This document shows, piece by piece, positions 8,586-16,917 of a stretch of DNA of 64,000 nt. Position 1 is the first letter of the stretch. Each line of letters opens with the position of its first letter. The DNA lies in NCBI GenBank assembly GCA_020634885.1, contig JACKAW010000008.1, positions 115,761 to 179,760 of the forward strand, read 5' to 3'. Under the pieces are notes generated by a model, which saw only the letters and a program-made list of their open reading frames with translations, did no database searches and was not told where the DNA came from. Origin of the DNA: Anaerolineales bacterium (lineage in GTDB: Bacteria > Chloroflexota > Anaerolineae > Anaerolineales > Villigracilaceae). The position numbers and the translations under genes are program-made.

Positions 8586-9230
8586 CCGATAGCCGACACC
8601 GCGCACAGTTTTGAGAAACTTCGGGTTGTTGGCATCCAACTCAATGGCGCGGCGCAGCCAGGAGATGTGAACATCAAGGGTGCGGGTGTCACCGGTGTAA
8701 TTGGTTTCCCACGCTTTTTTGAAGAGCGGTTCGCGTTCAACCACTTCGCCGTGTTTTTCCATTAGCAATTGAAGCAGAGTCACAAGACGGGGGGTGAGTT
8801 TGGTGCTTTTGCCCATGCAGCGTACCCGTCGCTTTTCAAGGTCAAGCCGAATGGGACCCACATGCAAAACATTTTTCCCATCGCCAGGGAGCAGCGGTTT
8901 GATGCGATTGGAAAGTTTTTGCACAGTGAAGGGCAGAATAAGCACGGCATCCGCCGCATCTTTATTTATTTCTTTTTCTTCTTCAAGGATCAGAATGATG
9001 GGGAGCTTTGAATCTTTTTCACGCAGTGATTGGCAAATGCGCAAACCCGTGCTTCGCATGGACGCCGCATTCACAACAACAAGGCTTGGGCTTACTTCTT
9101 TGAGTAAAGACAGAGCTTTGCCGCCGTTCTGGGCAATATGTACATCAAATCCCTTCTTTTGTAAGTCTGCTGCAAAGGAAGGGACTTCGGCATGTTTGGC
9201 TTCTATCACCAAAAGGGTTGTAGTCTTCAT
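8574..9230 (-). CDS. OmpR-family winged-helix regulator with a degenerate receiver domain
   Basis: The 218-residue protein has a receiver-like fold (1-115) and an OmpR/PhoB winged helix (about 125-216: LTPRLVTLLQLLMEKHGEVV, TRTLDVHISWLRRAIE, VRGVGYRLDI). The receiver lacks the phosphorylation chemistry. The acceptor Asp is Asn54 (SLVVVNAASM), the conserved Thr/Ser is Leu82, the conserved Lys before Pro-Phe is Leu99, and only Glu10 remains of the acidic pocket. It is probably a phosphorylation-independent transcription factor, and no histidine kinase is adjacent. There is no clear ribosome binding site. Its promoter lies about 80 bases upstream. Confidence 0.85.
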   Translation of the reverse strand: MKTTTLLVIEAKHAEVPSFAADLQKKGFDVHIAQNGGKALSLLKEVSPSLVVVNAASMRSTGLRICQSLREKDSKLPIILILEEEKEINKDAADAVLILPFTVQKLSNRIKPLLPGDGKNVLHVGPIRLDLEKRRVRCMGKSTKLTPRLVTLLQLLMEKHGEVVEREPLFKKAWETNYTGDTRTLDVHISWLRRAIELDANNPKFLKTVRGVGYRLDI

Positions 9231-9307
9231 AAGATGGATTGAATGATTTCTCTCTGTCTTGTTATGTTTCAGCTTGAGCGATCTTTTAAGTTTGTTAAGA
9301 TAGGTGC

Positions 9308-9334
9308 ATTATACACCATATCCAAAGATGTCAA
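9308..9334 (-). promoter_or_regulatory. Promoter of the OmpR-like regulator with a short spacer
   Basis: On the minus strand, a perfect TTGACA (9329-9334) and a perfect TATAAT (9308-9313) are separated by only 15 bases. Both hexamers are ideal but the spacer is two bases short of the optimum, which would favour help by an activator. It gives a leader of about 70 bases. Confidence 0.55.
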
Positions 9335-9365
9335 TTCAAACCAGAGTACTATGCCTGGTTGTAGT

Positions 9366-9437
9366 AAAGCCTTAAATTCTTAATGCAAAAAGCGTGAAGT
9401 AGGGAAATTTCGCCAAAATACTTTTTTATTCGTGCTA
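9366..9437. repeat. Dispersed intergenic repeat, copy 2 (intact)
   Basis: AAAGCCTTAAATTCTTAA is followed without a break by TGCAAAAAGCGTGAAGTAGG, then AAATTTCGCCAAAATAC and CTTTTTTATTCG. The same pieces occur at 5879-5896 and 6048-6110. It lies in the spacer between the OmpR-like regulator and rlmN. Confidence 0.6.
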
Positions 9438-9496
9438 AGCCTTTTGTACCTGCTCTACATATATCTACACTACGTCAGCTATAAAGATGATAAAAG

Positions 9497-10588
9497 CTAG
9501 GGCTTCGATTCTGCGCCAGCAAGCTGACCGCATCCCGCGTTGATATCAATACCGCGCCTCATGCGGATGGTGCAGGGGATTCCCGCCTGCTCAAGCGTAT
9601 CGACGAATACCTGCGCGCGTTGACGGTTGGTGGCTGCGCCGTGAAACCCTTCGGTGGGGTTTAAAGGAATGGCATTAACATGACACAGCAAGCCTTTTAA
9701 ACGTGAAGCGAGTTTTTGGGCAATTTCTGGGGTATCGTTCACCCCGTGGATCAACGCCCATTCAAAGGTTACACGGCGATGCGTTTTTTCGATGTAATAC
9801 TTGCAGGCTTCGATCACATCGTCGATCTTGTATCGTTTGTTCACTGGCATAATGGCGAGGCGCTCATCATCATCTGCGGCGTGGAGCGAAATGGCGAGGT
9901 TCACCTGACGGTGTTCATCGGCAAAGCGCCTAATTTGGGTTGCCAACCCCACTGTCGATATGGTCATGCGGCGCGCACCGAGTTTGTACCCATCTGCATC
10001 GTTGAGCCGGTCTATGGAGGTCATCACGTTCTCGTAGTTATGGAATGGCTCGCCCATCCCCATAAAAACAATATTGCTGACGGTTTCATTTTGTTCTTTC
10101 AGTAGTTGGGCGTAATACATCACTTGCGCTACGATCTCGCCGCTGGAGAGATTGCGTTTAAATCCCAATTGCCCGGTCGCACAAAACACACATCCCATGG
10201 CGCAGCCCGCTTGTGTAGAGATACAAAGTGTGCGCCTGCTTTTGGCTCCGCGCCTGTTCGTTTCAGAGGTTGCCATTTGCGGGTCGTCGGCAGGGTCGCC
10301 GTAGCGCATAAGAACGGCTTCGATTAAGTTACCGTCTGGCAATTCAAAGAGCGTTTTCCTCGTGGAGCCGTCCGAAGAATCCAAATACGTGCGAACCGAA
10401 AACGGAAGGAATGTAAATTCTTTTGAAATTTTTTCACGCAATGAATTGGGCAGACTGCTGAATTGATCTGGTGAGGAATATAAATGTTGGTACAGTCCCT
10501 GCCAAATTTGCTTGGCGCGGTAAGCAGGCTCATTCCATTCCTTTAATATCGTTTCAAGAGAGGGGAGGTCAAGGTCATAGATTAGCAT
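9497..10588 (-). CDS. rlmN: 23S rRNA (adenine-2503-C2)-methyltransferase, radical SAM
   Basis: The 363-residue protein has the usual RlmN length. The radical SAM cluster motif is CAMGCVFC with Cys129, Cys133 and Cys136, preceded by RRTLCISTQAG. The second catalytic Cys sits in the C-terminal GIDINAGCGQL segment. The enzyme uses a [4Fe-4S] cluster and two S-adenosylmethionines to methylate A2503 in 23S rRNA (and A37 in some tRNAs), tuning the peptidyl transferase centre. The gene is monocistronic. A minus-strand TAAAAT lies about 12 bases before the ATG and there is no Shine-Dalgarno sequence, so the leader is very short. Confidence 0.95.
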   Translation of the reverse strand: MLIYDLDLPSLETILKEWNEPAYRAKQIWQGLYQHLYSSPDQFSSLPNSLREKISKEFTFLPFSVRTYLDSSDGSTRKTLFELPDGNLIEAVLMRYGDPADDPQMATSETNRRGAKSRRTLCISTQAGCAMGCVFCATGQLGFKRNLSSGEIVAQVMYYAQLLKEQNETVSNIVFMGMGEPFHNYENVMTSIDRLNDADGYKLGARRMTISTVGLATQIRRFADEHRQVNLAISLHAADDDERLAIMPVNKRYKIDDVIEACKYYIEKTHRRVTFEWALIHGVNDTPEIAQKLASRLKGLLCHVNAIPLNPTEGFHGAATNRQRAQVFVDTLEQAGIPCTIRMRRGIDINAGCGQLAGAESKP

Positions 10589-10707
10589 AATAGTTGGAGT
10601 ATTTTACCCCACTGCCTCAGAACGAAATTTTGTGCGGTTTATAACAGCGTATGGCAGCAGTAGGAAAATCGCCCAAAAACACCTATGTTTTTTTAATTTT
10701 TCCCTCT

Positions 10708-10713
10708 TATAAT
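10708..10713 (+). promoter_or_regulatory. -10 box of the NBR1-Ig protein gene
   Basis: A perfect TATAAT lies 33 bases before the chosen ATG. A good -35 partner is not evident. Confidence 0.4.
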
Positions 10714-10745
10714 CCAAAGCCTTGCAAATAATAAAGGAGATTTTC

Positions 10746-11762
10746 ATGCTCAAACCAATGCAAACTAAAAAATCGTCACCAAACCAAATGTACGTTTGGG
10801 GTTTGGTTGCCTTGCTGGTTATTTCCGGCATTGTTGTATTAGTCTTCGCCTTTCGAGGTAATGAAACTGGAGAAGATGAAGTAAACGCCGTGTATACCAA
10901 TGCCGCCGCGACCGTTGCGGCTCAACAATTGACCTTGGAAGCGTCCGCACCATCTGCCACTCCAACACTCCAAGCCTCACCAACCCCGGCTGTCACAATT
11001 ACAGCCGCTGCCAGCCCAACCCTCTTTGCTACCCTGGCAAGCTCCGGTAATCCTTCTGGCTCAACAGGGGGCTCCACCGCAGTGGGATGTAATAATTCTA
11101 TTTTCGTAAGTGACGTTACCTTCCCAGACAATACCGTTGTAACCCCCGGGCAGACGTTCACCAAAACCTGGAAATTACAAAACACCGGTACCTGCGCATG
11201 GACGACTACTTTTAAAGTCTCTCCTGTATCTGGCAGCGCCATGGGCGGTGTGGCAACCCCCATTGGCGTCACTGTACAACCCGGCGGCACAGCAGATATT
11301 TCTGTGGCAATGACCGCCCCAGCCACAGCCGGTGATGCAAGTGGATATTGGATTTTGACGAATGATGAAGGTCAAAACTTTGGTCAATCCTTCTACATCC
11401 TCGTCAAAGTCGGCGCTGCTTCAACGACCGGAACCGCAACAGCCACTGCAACAACTGCTGTTTCTGCTCCTACAGCAGCAAATAACCCCGATATTACTCT
11501 AAGCTGCACCTTGGGCGGTACGGGCGGAACACAATATGAACACGCAGGCACTCTTACATGGGAAGATAAATCGGATAACGAAACCGGTTTCAATATCTAC
11601 ATGAACGGAACCCTCCTCGCTACAGTAGCGGCAAATTCAACATCGTTTACCGTTCAGCCCGGCACATTCTTTGATGGCGGAACAGCTTCAACCTTCTCGG
11701 TGGAGGCTTTCAACTCCGGCGGAAACGCAACCCAAGCCGCAGTATCAAAAACCTGTCCGTAA
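10746..11762 (+). CDS. Membrane-anchored protein with NBR1-type Ig-like domain
   Basis: The start is placed at 10746 because AAAGGAGA lies 7-8 bases upstream; an in-frame TTG at 10722 has no such site. The protein has 338 residues. One membrane span is at about 18-36, and a Thr/Pro linker rich in Ala follows. An Ig-like domain of the NBR1 'four-tryptophan' kind (about 115-225) is recognised by TPGQTFTKTWKLQNTGTCAW, VQPGGTADISVAMTAP and ASGYWILTND. A C-terminal fibronectin-III-like region (about 245-338, with LTWEDKSDNETGFNIYMNG) follows. It is probably a surface protein with a binding or structural role. The function is unknown. Confidence 0.75.
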   Translation: MLKPMQTKKSSPNQMYVWGLVALLVISGIVVLVFAFRGNETGEDEVNAVYTNAAATVAAQQLTLEASAPSATPTLQASPTPAVTITAAASPTLFATLASSGNPSGSTGGSTAVGCNNSIFVSDVTFPDNTVVTPGQTFTKTWKLQNTGTCAWTTTFKVSPVSGSAMGGVATPIGVTVQPGGTADISVAMTAPATAGDASGYWILTNDEGQNFGQSFYILVKVGAASTTGTATATATTAVSAPTAANNPDITLSCTLGGTGGTQYEHAGTLTWEDKSDNETGFNIYMNGTLLATVAANSTSFTVQPGTFFDGGTASTFSVEAFNSGGNATQAAVSKTCP

Positions 11763-11765
11763 CTC

Positions 11766-11802
11766 AAAAAAGGAGCCTGTGGTTATCCACAGGCTCCTTT
11801 TT
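11766..11802. terminator. Bidirectional intrinsic terminator
   Basis: AAAAAAGGAGCCTGTGG and CCACAGGCTCCTTTTT form a 16-bp stem with a TTAT loop and A/T tracts on both sides. It serves the NBR1-Ig gene on the plus strand and the HAD gene on the minus strand. Confidence 0.9.
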
Positions 11803-12580
11803 ACTCTACTAACTTTGCCAAACTATCGGCAATAATACTTGGTTCCCAATCTCTTGCTTCTTCCAATTTGGAAACCCCGCTCAATACAAACGCAGTTGGG
11901 CATCCCACCGATTTTCCGGCAGCAATATCCGTCTCGAGACGGTCACCCACAACCAGAGTCTCTTCTTTGGAAGTGCCCAATCTTTCAAGCGACAACTCCA
12001 TCAAGTAGGGGAAGGGTTTCCCCGCCACAATCGGCTCAATCCCTGTCGCTGATATAACCACCGAAAGCCAGGACCCAGACCCGGGAATTTCGCCGCGCGG
12101 AGTGGGAAAGGTACGGTCTGTATTCGTCGTATAAAACGGACGTCCCGCCCGAACCAACAGAGTTGCCTCAGCCACCTTCTGAAAGTTAATACTGCGGTCA
12201 ATACCCATCACCACAGCTTCGGCTTGGGCGGCATTCTCCACATCAAGAATCTCAAATCCCTTTTCTTCAAGCGCAGCCCTCATTCCATTTTCACCAATGA
12301 GAAAAATCTTTGTCCCCTTTGGGTGTTTCTGCGCCATCAGAAACGCAATCCCAAGCGCTGATGTCACAACCTGATCCGCTTGAATTTCCACGCCCAACTC
12401 CTTCAATTTTTCCTTATACTCATCAGGGGTTTTTGTTCCATTATTTGTTGCGAACACAAACTTCAACCCGCGCTCACGGATTCTCTTAAACGTAGCAGGC
12501 AAATCCCCAATGGGCGCATCTCCTTTCCAGACCACACCGTCCATGTCGAGAATTAAAGCTTTGATAGTAGAAGGAATCAT
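11801..12580 (-). CDS. HAD-superfamily phosphatase, subclass IIA (NagD/PGP type)
   Basis: The protein has 259 residues from the ATG at 12580; another in-frame ATG at 12592 would add four. All HAD motifs are visible: the nucleophile Asp-x-Asp in ALILDMDGVVWKG near the N terminus, FATNNGTKTPDEY as motif II, a Lys in the AGKPFPYLME segment, and VVGDRLETDIAAGKSVGC with the metal-binding acids. The cap domain is inserted between motifs II and III, which defines class IIA. Relatives dephosphorylate sugar phosphates, nucleotides or 2-phosphoglycolate, and the substrate here cannot be assigned. A minus-strand TATAAT at 12634-12639 is the probable -10 box. Confidence 0.85.
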   Translation of the reverse strand: MIPSTIKALILDMDGVVWKGDAPIGDLPATFKRIRERGLKFVFATNNGTKTPDEYKEKLKELGVEIQADQVVTSALGIAFLMAQKHPKGTKIFLIGENGMRAALEEKGFEILDVENAAQAEAVVMGIDRSINFQKVAEATLLVRAGRPFYTTNTDRTFPTPRGEIPGSGSWLSVVISATGIEPIVAGKPFPYLMELSLERLGTSKEETLVVGDRLETDIAAGKSVGCPTAFVLSGVSKLEEARDWEPSIIADSLAKLVE

Positions 12581-12644
12581 ATATTTTCCCATTTTAGATT
12601 TCAGATTTACGAACTACAAATTTCGCAGCGGGCATTATACACAC

Positions 12645-12680
12645 AAAAAAAGACCCCAGAGATTCCTCTCCGAGGTCTTT
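12645..12680 (-). terminator. Intrinsic terminator after clpP
   Basis: On the minus strand, AAGACC-TCGGAGA and TCTC-TGGGGTCTT form an imperfect stem with a GGAA loop, followed by T7. It lies directly after the clpP stop codon. Confidence 0.8.
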
Positions 12681-12693
12681 CAACTGGCAACGA

Positions 12694-13302
12694 CTAAAAA
12701 CTTTTCTCAGGTGTTTCAATCACCTGGTCTACCAAACCATACTCCACAGCCTGCTGGGCGTCGAGGTAGTAGTCGCGGTCGAGATCGCGTTCGATCACTT
12801 CCAACGGCTGACCTGTGTTCTTGGACATAATACCGTTGAGCAAACTCTTCAAACGCAAGATCTGCTTCGCCTGAATTTCGATATCCGTTGCCTGACCCTG
12901 AGCGCCGCCAAGGGGCTGGTGCATGTGGACGGTCGCATGGGGCAGGGCGTAGCGTCTACCCTTGGTTCCAGCAGCCAGCAACACGGTCCCGAAAGATGCG
13001 GTAACGCCAACCGCCACAGTGCTGATCGGGTTCGAGATGATCTGCATCGTGTCATAAATTGCCAAGCCCGCATAGATCACGCCGCCAGGCGAGTTGATAT
13101 ACATGCGAATTTCTTTTTCAGGGTCTTCGTGGTTTAGGAACAATAATTGAGCCACGATCACATTTGCAACCTGATCATCAATAGGGGTTCCAAGGAAAAT
13201 GATGTTGTTGCGAAGGAGCAGCGAATAAATGTCATAAGCGCGTTCGCCGCGTCCGGTATTCTCAACCACCATCGGAACTACATTTTTGAAATCTGGGATC
13301 AT
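12694..13302 (-). CDS. clpP: ATP-dependent Clp protease proteolytic subunit
   Basis: The protein has 202 residues. The catalytic triad is Ser103 (GVTASFGTVLLAAG), His128 (HATVHMHQPLGG) and Asp177 (DRDYYLDAQQAVEYGLVD). YINSPGG, the oxyanion-hole segment, is at 68-74. It forms the 14-subunit barrel that degrades proteins fed by Clp ATPases. The gene follows trigger factor on the same strand, the classical tig-clpP pair, although clpX is not next to it. The 177-base spacer to tig contains a 9-bp GC-rich inverted repeat. Confidence 0.95.
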   Translation of the reverse strand: MIPDFKNVVPMVVENTGRGERAYDIYSLLLRNNIIFLGTPIDDQVANVIVAQLLFLNHEDPEKEIRMYINSPGGVIYAGLAIYDTMQIISNPISTVAVGVTASFGTVLLAAGTKGRRYALPHATVHMHQPLGGAQGQATDIEIQAKQILRLKSLLNGIMSKNTGQPLEVIERDLDRDYYLDAQQAVEYGLVDQVIETPEKSF

Positions 13303-13381
13303 ATCTGTCTCCTTATTCGCCCAATCTTAGCGGACGTGTATTGGATTTATATTAGAGATTGTTTTAAGGATGCTATGAAAA

Positions 13382-13430
13382 TGCGCCGCGACCAACAGGG
13401 TGGGGGAGTTCAACCTGCGGGCGCGGCGCA
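13382..13430. repeat. GC-rich inverted repeat between tig and clpP
   Basis: TGCGCCGCG (13382-13390) and CGCGGCGCA (13422-13430) are perfect complements around a 31-base loop. There is no T tract, so it is not a standard terminator. It may set the ratio of tig to clpP message by processing or stability. Confidence 0.4.
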
Positions 13431-13479
13431 CGCTTCATTTACTGGACCGAAAACCTGCCAGCCTTCGAGAAGCCTTTTA

Positions 13480-14877
13480 CTACTCTGCGGCTTTTTCTTC
13501 GCCGCTCTCCTCTGCAGAGACGGCTTCAGCGGCTGCCTTTGCTTCTGCTTCGCGTTCTTCAAAAGTCTTGTAGCTGCCGGTTGCGATCATCTTTAACATA
13601 TCAAGCGCCTTGCGGGTCATCACACGGCTGGCGGCATCCATCGCGATCGCCTGGCTAAGCTCACGCTGACCTTTCTTTCCGCCGCGAATCTTGCTCAAGT
13701 CCATGCCTTGCATCATAAGGCTGTTCAACGCATTGCTATATTCGACATTCAACGCCTCATCGTCGATCTGGATCTTTTCAATTTTTACGATCTCATCCAG
13801 AATAAGTCCACGTTCGAGGCGTTTCTGCGCAACAGGTTTCACGTCGCTTTCGTAGAAATCAGCCTGGGTGGTATTGCGCATCTTGAAATAGGTATCAAGA
13901 TCCATACCTTGTTGGGCAAGGCGTTGGGCGAGGTCTTGCAGCACGTGTTCACCTTCGTGTTCGAGCGTATGTTCGTGGTACTTAATGGTTGCGCCCTCTT
14001 TAACCTTTTCGATCAAATCTACGAAATATTTATCGTCATACTCGTTTTGTGAACGAGTTTCTACATCTCGTTTTACGGCTTCCATTAAGGCATCAACAGT
14101 TTCTCCAGCGCCGGTCATTTTGGCGAAGTCATCGTTAATTTCGGGCAGGGTTACGCCGCGCACAGTCTTGATGGTGGCTGTTATTTCAACATCCTTGCCT
14201 TGCAAGTCTTCAATTTCCCAATCAGTGGGGAAGGTGTACTTAATGGCTTTGCTCTCTCCGGCTTTTAAACCGATAAGTTCTTTGGCAAAACCATTGTAGG
14301 GCCATTCGGTATCACGTTCTTCCTTGCGGACGAATGTGGCAAAGCCGGTACGGTTGAGTTCAGGGGTTTCAGAAACAACGTCAAGGAGAACATAATCTCC
14401 AGATTCAATGGCGCGTTCCACAGTCTCGGTAGAAGCGTACATTTGGCGCATCTCTTCGAGAGCGGCGTCCACATCCTTTTGTTCAGGAGCAACCCACTCA
14501 TAAGACATTCGCACCAATGTATAATCTCCAAGATCAATTTCAGGGGCAAGCGGCACGCTGAAAAGGAACTTGGGCGGATCCATGCTTTCGATATTTTCCA
14601 AACTGCCAGAAGCGCCCGGGTTGATCTCAGCTTCGCTTAGAATGTTTGAATATTCCGCATCAATGAAAAGATCAATGGCTTGTTCGGTGATCGCAGCCTC
14701 GCCATATGTGCGGGCTACAATGTGATACGGCGCCTTGCCTGGGCGAAAGCCAGCAATATTCCCACGTTGTGAAATCTTGGCAGCGGCGCGTTTCTTATAT
14801 TCACCCATCTTTTCCTGGTCTACTTCCACCACCAGTTTGACGGAATGATCATCTTGAAATTGTTTTTCGATATTCAA
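13480..14877 (-). CDS. tig: Trigger factor, ribosome-associated chaperone and prolyl isomerase
   Basis: The TTG at 14877 is chosen as start because GGAGG lies 6 bases upstream and because translation further upstream would run through the tRNA-Leu gene. The protein has 465 residues. The N-terminal ribosome-binding domain contains FRPGKAPYHIV, the FRxGKxP signature that docks on ribosomal protein L23. The FKBP-like PPIase domain is at about 155-245 (GDYVLLDV, FPTDWEIEDLQGKDVEI). The helical C-terminal domain follows, ending in an acidic, Ala/Glu-rich tail. It is followed by clpP and preceded by tRNA-Leu on the same strand. Confidence 0.95.
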   Translation of the reverse strand: MNIEKQFQDDHSVKLVVEVDQEKMGEYKKRAAAKISQRGNIAGFRPGKAPYHIVARTYGEAAITEQAIDLFIDAEYSNILSEAEINPGASGSLENIESMDPPKFLFSVPLAPEIDLGDYTLVRMSYEWVAPEQKDVDAALEEMRQMYASTETVERAIESGDYVLLDVVSETPELNRTGFATFVRKEERDTEWPYNGFAKELIGLKAGESKAIKYTFPTDWEIEDLQGKDVEITATIKTVRGVTLPEINDDFAKMTGAGETVDALMEAVKRDVETRSQNEYDDKYFVDLIEKVKEGATIKYHEHTLEHEGEHVLQDLAQRLAQQGMDLDTYFKMRNTTQADFYESDVKPVAQKRLERGLILDEIVKIEKIQIDDEALNVEYSNALNSLMMQGMDLSKIRGGKKGQRELSQAIAMDAASRVMTRKALDMLKMIATGSYKTFEEREAEAKAAAEAVSAEESGEEKAAE

Positions 14878-14916
14878 AGGGTTCCTCCAAAGACCAATAA
14901 GGTCTGAATTAATATT

Positions 14917-15001
14917 TGGTGGGGATGGTGGGAGTCGAACCCACACGCCTTGCGACACATGATCCTAAGTCATGCCTGTCTGCCAATTCCAGCACATCCC
15001 C
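14917..15001 (-). tRNA. tRNA-Leu(UAG) with encoded CCA
   Basis: The acceptor arms GGGGATG and CATCCCC pair perfectly. The anticodon loop CTTAGGA gives anticodon UAG. A long variable arm of the Leu type is present, and the T loop GGGTTCGACTCCC is regular. The discriminator A is followed by a genome-encoded CCA (14917-14919). A minus-strand TATAAT at 15030-15035 is the likely -10 box. The gene lies 40 bases upstream of the tig start and may share its transcript. Confidence 0.95.
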
Positions 15002-15138
15002 GCGTTGATGTGCGCTTCAAGCGGGCGCAATTATACCGTAGGGTGGAAAAAAAACGGGTATTTTCATACCTTGTGCATTTCTGAACAGAAGCGCCAGATT
15101 GCCTCGAACCAGTCGAGCGAACGGAGATTTTTTGCAGG

Positions 15139-15144
15139 TATAAT
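15139..15144 (+). promoter_or_regulatory. -10 box of the peroxiredoxin gene
   Basis: A TATAAT lies 33 bases before the ATG at 15178. The gene has an AGGAGAG ribosome binding site, so it is not leaderless. No good -35 box is seen. Confidence 0.4.
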
Positions 15145-15177
15145 GTCGCGCATGTTTCATTAGGAGAGAATGTATTC

Positions 15178-15642
15178 ATGCCTATTCCTGCTGGTGTTCC
15201 TGCCCCTGAATTTGAATTACTCGATGATACAAATAGAATTTGTAAACTTTCCGACTTTCAAGGAAAGAACGTAGTTTTATATTTTTATCCTAAAGATGAT
15301 ACCCCTGGCTGCACAAAAGAAGCGTGCAATTTCAGAGATGATTACTCTGCTTATGAAGACGCCGGTGTGATCATTCTTGGTATAAGCCCCGACTCGGTTG
15401 AATCGCACATTAAATTTAAGAATAAATTTCAGCTTCAGTTTCCATTACTTGCAGATGAAGGACATGAAGTTTGCGATCTTTATGGCGTGTGGGGTCCAAA
15501 GAAGTTTATGGGTAAGTCTTACGAAGGTGTTTTACGAACAACTTTTTTAATTGCCTCAGACGGTACCGTGAAAAAAGTTTATGAAAATGTACGTCCGGCG
15601 GAACACAGTAAGGAGTTACTGGGGGAGTTGGGGGCATTGTAA
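15178..15642 (+). CDS. bcp: Thioredoxin-dependent peroxiredoxin of the BCP/PrxQ type
   Basis: The protein has 154 residues, the usual length. The active-site segment DDTPGCTKEACNFRDD has the peroxidatic Cys45 and a resolving Cys50 five residues later, the mark of the atypical two-Cys PrxQ subgroup. The Prx fold around it is complete (FELLDDTNRICKLSDFQGKNVVLYFYP, later LRTTFLIASDGTVKKVY). It reduces hydrogen and organic peroxides with electrons from thioredoxin in the cytoplasm. It stands alone upstream of the oxidase locus, whose respiratory activity may make peroxide defence useful, but that link is only inferred. Confidence 0.92.
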   Translation: MPIPAGVPAPEFELLDDTNRICKLSDFQGKNVVLYFYPKDDTPGCTKEACNFRDDYSAYEDAGVIILGISPDSVESHIKFKNKFQLQFPLLADEGHEVCDLYGVWGPKKFMGKSYEGVLRTTFLIASDGTVKKVYENVRPAEHSKELLGELGAL

Positions 15643-15759
15643 ATTTTATAACGCCTTTGCGATGCGATTGTGTTATTGTAAAGCGTCGCAGCATTGGAGA
15701 TATTCATTCGCTCATGTAGCACATAAAGTTCTTTTAATGGTTTAGCCAATACAAAAATA

Positions 15760-15788
15760 GTGACATTAAAAATATATTTTGTTATAAT
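15760..15788 (+). promoter_or_regulatory. Promoter of the cytochrome oxidase operon
   Basis: GTGACA (15760-15765) and a perfect TATAAT (15783-15788) are 17 bases apart. The start of coxB is at 15886, so the leader is about 90 bases. Confidence 0.65.
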
Positions 15789-15807
15789 CGTTTCTTGTGA
15801 AAATTGA

Positions 15808-15860
15808 GACAATTACAACAAAAATTGTCCGATTACGTTAATCGTCGGGGTCTTGCCCCG
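15808..15860 (+). other. Two hairpins in the coxB leader
   Basis: GACAATT (15808-15814)/AATTGTC (15823-15829) and CGGGG (15846-15850)/CCCCG (15856-15860) are perfect inverted repeats between the predicted transcription start and the ribosome binding site. The second is not followed by a T tract, so a role in mRNA stability or protein binding is more likely than termination. Confidence 0.35.
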
Positions 15861-15885
15861 TTCAAAAATTAAGAGGAGAGAGAGT

Positions 15886-16896
15886 ATGGCCCATTTTGTA
15901 ATTGTGGGAATATTGGTTATTGTAATGACCGTTCTCACATATCTTGGTCTCGATGCTGCTGGACTTGCAAAACAGATGCATCCTGTGGCTGCGAGTGCGC
16001 AGGCGGCGCCTATCGATCAATTATGGCATTGGGAGATCATCGTAATTTCATTTCTGCTTTCATTGATCGTTGTCCCAATGATATATAGTTTGGTTGTGTT
16101 CCGCCAGAAAAAAGGGGAGATGAAAGATGGTGAGCATTTTGAAGGTAACACCAACCTTGAAATAGCATGGACCGTCGTCCCACTGATTACGGTGGTGATT
16201 TTTGCCTATCTTGGCGCATATTCACTCGGCGAAGTTCGGCGGGTGGATCCTAATGCGATGGTTGTGAATGTTAAGGCGCAGCAATTTTCATGGACATTTG
16301 AATATCCTGAGTATGGTTTTATCACCACAGAACTATATCTCCCTGTTGACAGGCAGGTTGTTCTCAAAATGGAAGCGGTGGATGTTATCCACTCATTTTG
16401 GGTGCCTGAGTTCCGTGTCAAGCAGGATGTTGTGCCTGGCCGCATAACCGAATATCGCATTACACCGTCGCTTGAAGGTAGCTATAAGGTTCGTTGTGCT
16501 GAGTTGTGTGGCACATCCCACGCATACATGGAAGCTCCCGTTGTAATCGTCAGTTCTGAAGACTATGCCGATTGGACCGTTGCCCAGATCAAGATTGCGG
16601 AAGAATCCAAAACCCCTGATGGGCAAGGCAAATTGCTTGCCACTAAAAATGGTTGTATCGGCTGCCACTCAGCAGATGGTTCTGCCATGACAGGACCAAC
16701 CTGGTTTGGTTTATACGGCTCTGATGTCAAACTGGCAGATGGCTCCACGGTCGTTGCAGATGATGCCTTCATTGCAGAGTCCATTCTTGAGCCGACCGTG
16801 AAGATTGTTGAAGGCTTCCCGCCCGTCATGCCTCCTTACGCATTATCCGACGAAGAGATCTCTTATCTCATCGCATACATCAAGACTTTGAAATAA
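15886..16896 (+). CDS. coxB: Cytochrome c oxidase subunit II with fused cytochrome c domain (caa3 type)
   Basis: The start at 15886 has AGGAGAGA 6 bases upstream; an in-frame TTG at 15853 is less likely. The protein has 336 residues. A first hydrophobic helix is at 1-20, then two membrane spans at about 50-70 and 92-112. The CuA cupredoxin domain carries His169 (VIHSFWVPEF) and C-AEL-C-GTS-H-AY-M with Cys204, Cys208, His212 and Met215. The C-terminal cytochrome c domain has Cys257-x2-Cys260-His261 and a distal Met near VMPPY. It accepts electrons from soluble or membrane carriers and passes them to subunit I. It is the first gene of the oxidase operon. Confidence 0.95.
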   Translation: MAHFVIVGILVIVMTVLTYLGLDAAGLAKQMHPVAASAQAAPIDQLWHWEIIVISFLLSLIVVPMIYSLVVFRQKKGEMKDGEHFEGNTNLEIAWTVVPLITVVIFAYLGAYSLGEVRRVDPNAMVVNVKAQQFSWTFEYPEYGFITTELYLPVDRQVVLKMEAVDVIHSFWVPEFRVKQDVVPGRITEYRITPSLEGSYKVRCAELCGTSHAYMEAPVVIVSSEDYADWTVAQIKIAEESKTPDGQGKLLATKNGCIGCHSADGSAMTGPTWFGLYGSDVKLADGSTVVADDAFIAESILEPTVKIVEGFPPVMPPYALSDEEISYLIAYIKTLK

Positions 16897-16917
16897 ATTT
16901 GAGAAGGATTAATAACT

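Noticed and set aside
13480..14958. Extended start of tig at 14958.
   Set aside because: The extension would translate part of the tRNA-Leu gene, and a TTG with a good ribosome binding site exists at 14877.
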